Of a stretch of 64,000 bases of DNA, positions 20,202 through 30,900 are shown in pieces. This DNA is from Rhynchopus euleeides. Taxonomy: Eukaryota > Euglenozoa > Diplonemea > Diplonemida > Diplonemidae. Under the pieces are notes generated by a model. The model was not told the DNA's origin, made no database searches, and worked only from the letters and a program-made list of their open reading frames with translations. The stretch is taken from the NCBI GenBank assembly GCA_963210315.1, contig OY723304.1:744001-808000 (forward strand). The letters run 5' to 3'. The translations under genes and the position numbers were made by a program. The stretch's first letter is position 1, and every line of letters begins with the position of its first letter.

Positions 20202-23200
20202 ATGTGCGCTGTGCAGCCTCCTGCGGGCTCCCTTTGCGTGCCCCTTCGCCGCCCATGCCAGCCCCCGCTTGCGGTGCTGCTGCTGATTGCCGTGGCAGCC
20301 TTCGCCCCGCGTGTCTCCGCGCAGAGCATCAGCGTGACCCCCACGACCCTGACCACGACAGAGGGTGGGGGTGCCGCTACGTTTGCTGTGTCGCTGACTT
20401 CCGCACCGACAGGTGATGTGACGGTCACCGTTGCGTCGAGCAATCCTGCGGAGGTGTCGCTGGATAAGTCACAGCTGGTTTTCACAACGGGGAACTTTGG
20501 GGCAACGCAACAGGTTATTGCGTCAGGTGTGAGTGACAGCATTGACGACGGGGATCAGACATCCACCATCTCGACCACAGCAGCCAGCGCAGATGCGCAG
20601 TACAATGGGAAGACGGGGCCCGCAGTCACGGTGACAAACACTGACGATGACACTGCCGATATTTCCGTGGCAACGAGTGGCACCACCACCACCGAGAGTG
20701 GGACGACCCAGACAATTGATGTGAAGCTCACCAGTGAGCCCGCGGGGGGCAACACGGTGGCTATCGCATGCACCGTGTCAGATGCCACAGAGGGGGAGTG
20801 CAGCCCGACCTCTGTGACGTTCACCCAGACGAGTTGGAATGTGGCCCAGAAGATCACTGTCAGAGGCCCGAATGACAACATTGCTGATGGGAATGTGGCG
20901 TATATCCTGACCCTCACAGCGTCCAGCTCCGACCCGGCGTACAGCGGGAAGACCAAGACGGAGGGTTTCACCAACAACGATGACGATGCTGCGGGGTTCT
21001 CCTTCTTCCCTGCGGCAGGCACTGTGGGACTGACGACCCACGAAGATGGCTCAGGGAAGGTGTCCCTGAGGCTGCGCCTGACGTCAGAGCCGACCGACAC
21101 TGTGACGGTGAATGTTCAGAGCAAGAATACGGCGGAGGGTGTGCTTGATGTTTCGTCTGTCCAGTTCCATCCGTCAGACTGGCAGTCGTTTAAGTCTGTC
21201 GTTGTGACGGGTGTTGACGACCAAATCGATGACGGGGATGTATCCTTCAACGTGGAGTTCACCTCGTCTGCGTCGAACGACGCCAACTATGTGAAGACGA
21301 GTGTCATCGAGACATTCTCGCTGACAAACATCGACGACGACACCGCCAGTATCACCCTCTCCCCAACCACATTCAACATCGAGGAGGCAAAGCCTGCGAT
21401 TGAGGATCACAAGGTGACCATCAAGCTCAACACGCAGCCAACTGCAGACGTGACGGTGAACGTGGCATCCTCAGATGCATCCGAGGTGCTGGTGCATCGG
21501 GTCGGGGGCACCCCTGCGACCAACCTGCAGGTTGTGATCGCTGTGGCGAACTGGCAGACTGCGGAAACTGTTGTGATATCCGCTGTGGACGATGACGAGG
21601 ATGACGGGGACCAGACCACATCGGTCACTGTGACCACTGCAAGCGGGGACTCCAAGTATACCACGACACTCACACCCCTCGTGGTGAAGAACATCGACGA
21701 CGACACGGCAGGCATCGAGCTCTGCACCACTATCGTGCCGCTGTCCTCCCCATGCGCCTTCACCGCAGGCACTGTTGACGAGAGGGGTGCAAGCACACCG
21801 CTGTATATGCGGCTGCGCTCTCGACCTGCAAGCGTTGTCACCGCAACCCCCACCTCGAGCAACGCCGCAGAGGTGGTGGCTGCGCCCGTCCTGACGTTTG
21901 CCATCGGGGCGTGGAATGTGTTTCAAAAGGTGACGGTGACGGGGGTGGCGGACGGTTTGGATGATGGGGACCAGTCTGGCACCATCTCGTTCACCTTCGC
22001 CTCCTCCGATGCCCTGTATGCAGCGGTGTCCGCTCCAAACTTCTTGGTGACGGTGACTGACACGGATGTCGATGAGTGTGCCGCCACCTCCCCTAAGGCG
22101 TGCAATTATAAGTGTACCGACCCCAACATTGACGACCAGAGCCTGCTGGACTTCACATGCGAATGCCCTCCGCCGTCGAAGGGTGCCACCACGACGGGGA
22201 AGGACACCCTGTGCACCATTGAGGAGTGCGAGCTGTACGCCAGCACGTGCACCAACCACCTGCAGTCGTGCAGGGACCCCGACACCGGGTATCAAAGCAC
22301 CGGGGATTGGGTGTGTCAGTGCGATGCCCCTGCGTCCGGGCCGGATGCTGTGGCAGGCCCGACTGCGTGCATCATGGATGAGTGTGCGTGGGGGAAGTGC
22401 GGTGCCTTCCAGCAGTGCAATGATATGAACATCAGCCAGCACAGCACAGGGGACTGGTTCTGCAACTGCACCACCGGGGTGGGGTGGGCCAACCAGAAGG
22501 GGGCTGTGTGCGTGCTTGATGAGTGCATTGCCAACATGTGTGACGACTTTCAGACGTGCACCGACCCTAACACTGACCCCGCCTCACTCCACGACTGGGA
22601 GTGCCAATGCAATGCGCCCTACGTCGGGAGGGCCACTGCATCACGGGCGCTGTGCGTGCTGGATGAGTGCACCCTGGCTAACAACACTGCTGTGTGCGCG
22701 GGGGTGCGGATGCAGGTGTGCCGCGACAACAACACCTCGCCCACAGCACGCGAAGACTGGGGGTGTGAGTGTGCAGACCCTGCATATGGCACCTCTGGCG
22801 TAGCCGGCCCTGGCACCTGCTTCTACAACGAGTGCGCCGCCAATGCGAACGTCTGCCTTGCAAATGTGCTGCGTGCCAACGGGGGCCACGCAGGCGGCAA
22901 GGGTGACGGCATTGGGCACGGCTACGCCCAGGCATGCATCGACCGCAACATCTCCACAGAGGCCTACTGGGACTGGGAGTGTGAGTGCACCGCCCCTGCC
23001 ACAGGGACGTCTGTCGCGTCTGCTGCGAACTGCACCCTCAATGAATGCCACGTCGCAGCCAACAACGCCACATGCGTGCAGGCCAACCAGACCTGTGTGG
23101 ACTCAAACACCGTGAACAGCGACCTCAGCTCAGCAGACGATTGGCACTGCGAGTGCCGCTTCCCCTCACGGGGGGCGATCACCCTGCGCAGCCCTGCCAT

Positions 23201-25897
23201 ATGCACACTGGATGAGTGCTGGTACCAGGGGTCGGTGTGCACCGCTGTGCAGCAGTCCTGCGTTGACACCGACGTGTCGACCACCAGCACAGACACGTGG
23301 GGGTGCAACTGCTCGACACCTTCTGTTGGCTTCAGCCTGGGCGGGCCTGCGGCCTGCACACTAGATGAGTGCGCCTTCCAAGGCGTGGTCTGCACCAACG
23401 TCGGGCAGGTCTGCAACGACACCAACACTAGCGCGCTGTCGCGGGGCGACTGGCAGTGCCTCTGCCCTGCCCCCTTGCAGGGTGTGATGACGGAGGGCAC
23501 CGCTGTCTGCGTCATGGATGAGTGCGCCCCCCGCCCCTGCGGGGCCAACCAGACCTGCATTGACCCCGTCAAGACGGAGGAGTCGCGCAACGACTTCCTG
23601 TGCGAATGCACGTTCCCCCTCCTGGGGCCCACCGTCACTAACGGCCCCACCACCTGCCGCTCGGATGAGTGTGTGATGAACAACGCGACATGCACCGACA
23701 GGGGGCAGCGCTGTGTTGACCCTTCGGAGTCGGATGGCGACTGGGGGTGTGACTGCGTCGCACCCTACACAGGGGGGCGTGGGGCGCGGGCTGCGGCGAT
23801 GTGCACATATGATGAGTGCACTGCAGGTGCCTCCGTGTGCGGCACCGACCAGGACTGCAGCGACACCAACACCAGCATCTCCAACACCTGGGTCTGCCAG
23901 TGCCGGACGCCCTACACAGGGGCCGACGGCATGCGTGCCCCTGCCTCGTGTGTTCTCGATGAGTGCAGCGTGGCTGCCACTCGCAAGGCGTGCGACGATG
24001 CTGCGCAGGACTGCGTTGATCCCAACACAGCCAAAGCGGGTGACTGGGCCTGCTGGTGCCGTGCACCGCTGCAGGGCACCGCCACCGCCGCTCCCGCCGT
24101 CTGCACGAAGAACGGGTGCGAGTCTGGCTCCTGCGGCACAACCCAGACCTGTGTGGTGGTGGGCACCCGGTGGCGGTGCGAGTGCCCACCGCCCTCGCGT
24201 GGGGTGCAGTACGGCGGCCCCGCCACCTGCATCATAGACAAGTGTACCCCCGAGCAGAAAGCGCTGTGTGCGCAGCACGGCCAGCAGTGCACTACACAGA
24301 CGCAGGCGCAGTGGGCCTGCGTGTGCACCGCACCAGCCACAGGGGGGCCGCAGCCTGCCGGGCCTGCGGTGTGCAGCCTGGATGAGTGTGACGGCAACAC
24401 GGTGTGTGCACAGGCAGGGCAGACCTGTGTGGATGACAAGATCCCTGGCAATCTGCGCAACTGGCAGTGCCAGTGCGGTGCCCCTGCGACAGGCAGTGCC
24501 ACTGCGAATGTGGCGGTGTGTGCGCTGAACGAGTGTGCGGGTAACGCTGCGTGCGGCAATGAGGGGCAGCGGTGCGAGGACCCAACCCCCACAGCCGACA
24601 GGCAGGGTGACTGGCTGTGCCGCTGTGCCAACAGCAACAGGTCCAACACGGGCGGGCCTGTGGCGGACTGCCAGCTGAAGGGGGAGTGTGCGGACCCCGC
24701 GGTGCACAGCACATGCGAGTCGCTGGGACAGGTCTGCGAAGACAGCAACAGCGGCGCCACAGGGGATTGGCAGTGCGTGTGTGTCGGTGGGCTGACGGGC
24801 CGTGCCACTGCAGCATCGGCAGCCTGCGTCAACACGACCCTGCTCAACGCAGGGAAAAACGCCACGCCTCCCAACGACGACAGCGGTTTCGACTGGCTCT
24901 ACGTCATCATCCCCCTAGCGCTGGTCGTCATCCTGGGTGCTCTGATTGCCTGTGTCTACCGCACGCAGCGCGACATCGACAACCCGCCACCGAGCGCGAG
25001 CAAGTCCCTCCCTGACTCACCCCAGAGTGCAAGCTCCACTGGCTACAAGCCGATGAACTCGGATATGGTATGATTTGATGATGTCTTTTATGTTCAACCA
25101 ACTACCGGCCTCACCGTGGTGGTGATGGCATCAAAGGGAAGGTCCAGCAAGTGGCCGAACCGGGGGGTGAGTGGCCTGTGTGCGCCTGACAGAGCGCGTG
25201 TGATCTGATCTGGCCTCTTGCCAGACAACAGCGCCGGGTGATGTTTTCTATAGTTTTGTGTGTGTGACGCCCTCCCCGCCATAGTGTGCCTTGCGTGTTC
25301 TGCGTCACACCACCACGCACAGGGATCAACACCGACGAGCGTGGGCCGCAACCCTGTGTCCCGGCCTGCCCCCAGCGATGCCGGGGGTGCAAACCTCCAC
25401 CCGGACAGTGGCAACCTCTACCGCACCGACCGCACCGGCCGCAAGGTGTCCATCGCAACCACACCCACTGAGGGGGGTGGCTACTCCCCGAAAGGTGCAG
25501 CCACACTCAAGGGTGCGCCTCTGCTGCCCACGGAGGCGATGCCAGTAGATGACGACTTAGAGCTCGGCCTCGGCCGTGGGGGTATGCTGGGTTGTTGGTT
25601 CTGCATGAAGCTGCATGCAGTTGGGGGATACGGCAAGCGGGTAGGGCATATCATCGGGTGCACATTTTAAACTGCTCGAATCGCTGTTGTGTTGTGTCTG
25701 TGCTGCGTTTCGCTCAAAAGAGCAATGCCCATGACACTGTGTGCCTTGGTGCCAAACTGTGCCAGTGCAACACCCCGCACATCCTGAATGACAAGGAAGG
25801 CCACTTTGCCTGCACTTTGAGAGTGAAACCCCAACCACCTGCCTACCCACCCACACCCTCCACAGGACCTGTCCGCTCCGAGATCATCCGTGCTTAG
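20202..25897 (+). CDS. Large type I membrane protein: signal peptide, five Calx-beta-like repeats, about 18 Cys-rich EGF-like modules, one TM (three exons)
   Basis: Exon 1 (20202-25067) starts at an ATG followed by a hydrophobic signal peptide (about 15-40, ending VSA-Q). Five beta-sandwich repeats of about 115 residues follow, each ending near DDDTA (to about 620), resembling Calx-beta domains. Then come about 18 modules beginning DEC with six or so cysteines and a DW-x-C-x-C signature (about 622-1530), and a transmembrane helix (about 1566-1588). Reading on from exon 1 gives a stop six codons past the KPMN motif, but GTATGA at 25068 is a donor: the intron 25068-25322 ends CACGCACAG. Exon 2 (25323-25581) continues in frame, and a second GTATG intron (25582-25865) leads to exon 3 (25866-25897), ending IIRA and TAG. 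Total is about 1718 residues. It is probably a surface adhesion or receptor protein; ligand unknown. Intron retention would give a slightly shorter tail. Confidence 0.85.
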
Positions 25898-27830
25898 GCA
25901 GTGGCTTGACGGATCGCTCTCATTGTTCCACTGCTGATGCCGATTCCCCTTCAGGGCAAGGCACAGCTGTGTCGCGACTGGTCTTCTTCTCGACACAGCC
26001 AAGGCAGGTTCGCAGAGCTCGGGTTGGGGAGCAACCTTTGGTGGCCGCTTCAGAACAGGCAGATGCTTGGCACATCCCTTGTGCGCCTCTTGCCTCCATT
26101 GCCTCTTGGGCGTTCCTCAGAGGAACGCGATGGCGAAGCGCTCTTCCTCCACGAGAGATTGTTTTGCGTGCCACGGCAACCCCACACACATACCTGCGTA
26201 CGCAGGAGGTGATTGGGCGAGGGGCCACATGCGGAGGCCGCACCCTACAACTGCCTGCAAAAACAAGCTCTCTCTGGGTGATCTTCGCTGGAGGATATTC
26301 ACTGCCGAGGGCATTTGGCTCCATTTCCTCTATTCTGGTGGTGAGAAGCGCCGAAATGTGTTGGAAATTGGGAGCAGGGGGCGACAGCTCCCCCTCTTTC
26401 TCTCACTCTCAAAAAGATCTCAAGTGATTTTGTCAAAGGCTGCTTCCCCGAGGCTCCAGCTGACGGGAAACATGCCGCCTGTGTGTATCCCTGCCGCATG
26501 CGCCTGCAGGAGAGGGTGGTTCGGTTTGAGGAGGGCGGCGAGTCTCGGTTCATTTCCTACATCCGTGTTCATTTCTCAGTCATGCTTTCGCAACACCAAC
26601 AACAACAAAACACTGCAGAACGAAAGAAAAGCGAAAATCAAAACAAAAGGGCCTCCCCTCTCGCCACCCCCCCCCCCGCAGTTGCCGGAGGCCCCCCCTC
26701 TCGCGTCTGTCGCTGTGTTCTCGTCTCTTTCCCACACAACTCCCTCCTGTCCCGTTCCCTTTCCAGCCCCCCAAGAATCGTTCCGCAGGACCCAGAACAC
26801 CTTCCCCGTGTGCCGGGGGAGGTGCTTGTCTCCTGCGAGAATATCCGGAAACCGATCTGCGAAGGGTTTACACTGGGGGTCTTCGCTCTGGGTGTAAGCT
26901 GTGTCAGTTTGCCCCCCTTTAGGCGAGGCGACTCACTTCTCTGCATTTCTGAGCGAAGGCCCCGATGGGCACAGTTTTATTCCCTTGGGTTGTGTGCACC
27001 CCCACCCATGTATACGACCATACCGCCCCCCCCCCCCCCCCTGAAAATATCTGCAACAGTTTTTCCATCCAGTATCCGAGCACTGAGGGTAACCCTCGGT
27101 GTGTGCCTCTCTCTCTCCCTCCCACCCCCACCCCCTTCTCTCTTCTGCAGCAGAGTGAACACAACACACTTGTTGCATGCACCCCGATGTCTGTCCGTGG
27201 AGGGACGGAAATGTGTATATACTTCGCGCCCACCCCCAGGCCAGCAGCCTGCCATGCACTGCCAGGAGTTGGTCGCGACATGGCGGAACACCGTGGCGTG
27301 GTGCAATTGCTTATTGTGTCGTGCAGACGAGGAAAAGGGGTGCGAGGGTGTGAGGGGGGGTGTTGGTGACTATGCCGGTGCGGCTGTAAGGGGTTGTCTT
27401 GTGTGCTGTCACGCTTCCCCAGCGCTCACCCGGCAGCGTCTGCAAACCGGGAAAAATGGCCATCCCCATCCTCACCCATATCCCGCCTTAGTTAGATTGC
27501 TATTCCGTGCACGGTGGGGTGGTGCCGCACACGGCAGACCACACTTCTTTGGGAGGGGGGAGTTGGAGCGGGTGTGACGCCCCATCAGGGAGGGGTGTTT
27601 ATCGTGTAAAGATGCTATGTGTTATTGTCCACAACCTCCACCCCGCCCCCCCCGCGCCCCCCCCCCTCCCAAGCCTCGGGATTCAGAGTGAAGGGAGGGC
27701 GGCTATGTGCCTTGCCTTTTTGATCCGCAAAACCTGTGCACCTTTGGTGTAGTCTGTAGCCTGCCACCTTCCTTACTTTCGGAAGGGTCTTATGGCATAT
27801 GAGACATCTCCCGTTCTTCTGTTTCTGTCG
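25898..27830. other. Intergenic DNA, no supported gene
   Basis: Several low-complexity C/T-rich tracts and a (CT)n run near the end. Overlapping frames of 100-360 codons on both strands lack domains and are rich in Pro/Ser/Arg from pyrimidine bias. I find no gene. Confidence 0.4.
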
Positions 27831-27913
27831 CTCTCTCTCTCTCTATCTCTCTCTCGTATGCTTATAGTGTGAATATCCCCGAAACGAAAATACTCGCACC
27901 CCAAGGGTGTTGT

Positions 27914-30900
27914 CTACTTAACTACGCGGGCCCGCGGCCCGGTAGACTCCCCTTGTTTGAGAGAGGAGCTGCTCTGGTGGGGTGAGGGAAGTGACACAGG
28001 AGGAGGAGGAGGCGCAGGCGCCACACGGTCTGTAGCGCCCGGTGACGCGCTACGTGAGGAAGGAGGATTAAGGTAGGCCCGGAAGCCTGTAGGCGCGTGC
28101 GGTGACCGCGCACGGGCGGAGGAGGAAGAGGCACCAGAACGGGGCCTTTGGGGAAGGGCTGCGTCAACGGACACGCCGTCGGGAGGGGAGGTAGTAGGAG
28201 AAGGTGGGTCCGGATCAGCGGCGCCCACGTCAACGTCAGCGTTAGCGGTGGGGATCACGTGGTCGACCCTAGGCCTTTGGGCAGGCAGTGCCGGGGTGGA
28301 ACCGGTATGCGCCTCTAAGGCGGTGCGCTTCAGCTGCGCCACGGCGGGGATGGATGGCCTGACGCCGTCGGGTGAGAGCCTCCTACGAGGCTGCATCAGG
28401 TGGCGGTGGGGTGAGCCCGGGGAGCACACGGTATGGGCCAGCCTCTTCAGGATAACTGGAGGGGTGGCGGGCTCGGGAGTAGCGGGACACGGGGTCGCTT
28501 CAGGGGAGGGCTGAGGCGCAGGCACACGGGGTGGCGTGGTGGAGGGAAGATCCCCCACGGTAGGCGCAGTCGCCTCTGGGAAGGGCGGGGTTGGCGGCAC
28601 ATGGGGCGGCGGGGTGGGGGCGTCTGCCTCCACAGGCGTCGCAGGGGCGGGAGGGGCGTGGTGGCCCTTCTTGCAGCAAGCGGTGGGGCGTCTGTCATCC
28701 ATCTCAGGCAGAGAGGCGCAGACCCCGCAGGGGGGCAGGTCATGGTCGCGGCAGCCGTGGTGGCCACGCTTGCAGCACATGTTGGAGGAGCTGCAGGTGC
28801 CGCAGCGGAGCAGCCGGTGCGTGCTGCAGAACTGCACGGGCAGTCCGTCATCCTGGCGGTGGTGGGCCCGGCAGCAGTCTTCCATTCGCAGGGTTCGGTT
28901 GTGCCCCGCCGCGTCGCAGTCATGGCACTTGGGCTTGGAGTGGGCCCTGCAGACGTTGCGAGCCAGCACCTCCGAACGGGGGGCATAGCGCTCAGCGCCG
29001 CACGGCGCCGACCTCGGGCTGACCGTGTCGAGGGGGTCACGGGTGGGGGCTACGGGAGTAGGGTCCCACTGTTCGCTTCGCGTGTCCCGGTCGGGCACCT
29101 CGGTATACGACGGGGTAAGGTCCAGGCCCCACGACTTGCTCGAGGCCCAGTGGATCGCGCGGGGAATCTGCTCGATCAGGATACGGGTGGTGAGCCCGTG
29201 GCAGGCAAAGCGGGGGCGCGGCTCAAGACCGCCCCAGACTTCCTTCACCCCCACCGCGCGGAGGCAGTAGACACGCGAGACAAACGCGCCAGGCAGGGGC
29301 GCGCGGAGGTTAACTGCTTCACACTGGGAGACAAGGTATTTCAACATCTGCCCCATCATGCGTCCACGCATGTTGAGTGGGGCGGGCTGGGTTCCTGCCG
29401 GGGCGCCAGTAGCGATCGGGCAGACGTCGAGCCCGGAGAAGACCTCGAAGTCGATGGCGAGCTCGCAGAAGGAGACGGACCCCTCCCTCGTCCAGGTGAG
29501 ACGACCGAGCCAGGCCCGCAGGGCACGCATGATGCACTCTCCGTGAGTCCAGCGGGGTGGGTTGTCCGGCAGTGAGGCCAGGTCGGACTGATGGGGCGCA
29601 GCGGGTCGCGCTAGCGCTGCGTCCCACGCGCAAACAGTTGGGGATACCCCGAGGCGCTCACGTTCCAGCACATCTCTGCGGGCGACTATCGTGCTCATTA
29701 GGTGGTGCAGGTCCTTCGCCCGCACCGTACCGGATAGGGGTTTCGGTATGATGCCCCAGTTGGCTAGGCAGGGCGGCCATGAGAGGCGCTCCTCACAGAG
29801 ACCCGCGTACCGCTCCCGGGCACGGACGTCGTTGTGGGCAGGGCATTCCCAGAAGAGATGCGTGACGGTTTCGGGGGAGCCCGTATCGCAATTCCGGCAG
29901 AGGCGGTCGCTACCCGGCTCCGGCTGTGTTGCTGTGAGGGGTAGGGGCACCTCACCCGAGTCGTCGAGGACATCGAACTCGGACGGGGCTGAGCTCGACG
30001 AGTCGTCGTCATCATCGGTGTCACCGGCAGCGTCGCCGTCCGCGGGTGCTGTGGCGTGGTCGGCAGCGGTCACAGGAGGTGGAGTAGGAGCGGTCGAGCG
30101 CTCGGCCTCCGGCCCGTCAGGCGCGGAGTCCGTCGCAGCCCCAAGCTTATTGCGTCCCCAGCGGTCTGCCAGGAACACGCCCCCAACAATAATGCAGCGC
30201 ATCGCAGCGGCGAGCACAGGATCCCCACATGATTGCCAGAAGTCGTTTGTCAGCACGGTGTCAACGCCGTCCTCCACACCGCCGAAGGAGGGTCTGGAGA
30301 TAGCAAGCCTTCGCCAGATGTTGTGACGCAGCGCCTCGCGTAGCACATGGTTCCGTGCCGCCACTTCGAGTGAAAGCAGTGGTTCGGAACCTCCTGGAGC
30401 AGATATGAGGGAAACATCATCGCCGCAGGTGAGGGAGGCCGGCGGCAGTCCTTTTTTGAGCGCAAGCCCGATAGGCCCGAGGGGGACGTCGATGCGTGTT
30501 TTTTGCGCATACATGGCCCGAATGCGGTTGAATCGCGGGATCAATTCTGGTAGGCGGCGGCAGGAGTCTAGAAGTAGGAGCAGCATGCGATACGGCACTA
30601 TGATTCCTGGGTGAAGGAGGTGTCCCTTCGAGGCAATGGAGAGGGCCGCTGCGGTGCTGCGGGAGGGATGGCGGTCACCGTATAGGCAGTTTGAGGCTCG
30701 GGTCTCTAGGTCGCGGAGGACCCGGTGGTCAATGGGCGCATACCAGCCACCGAAGATCGCTCGGGGCATGACTGCGCCAGCAATCAGGCCGTGTCGCTGC
30801 TCAAAGGTCGCAGGCGAGCTGCCCAGGCGGCGTAAGGGGGCATGCGCTTTACTCGCCCGTCCGTCGTCGCCGCGGTCTATGAACGCTGGTGACACACAGA

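Noticed and set aside
22964-24874. Minus-strand frames up to 448 codons opposite the membrane-protein gene
   Set aside because: They mirror the Cys-rich repeats on the coding strand and show no domain of their own.
25260-25670. Separate 136-codon gene downstream of the membrane protein
   Set aside because: Its conserved-looking part starts exactly at a splice acceptor and continues the membrane-protein frame. The portions before 25323 and after 25581 are better explained as introns.
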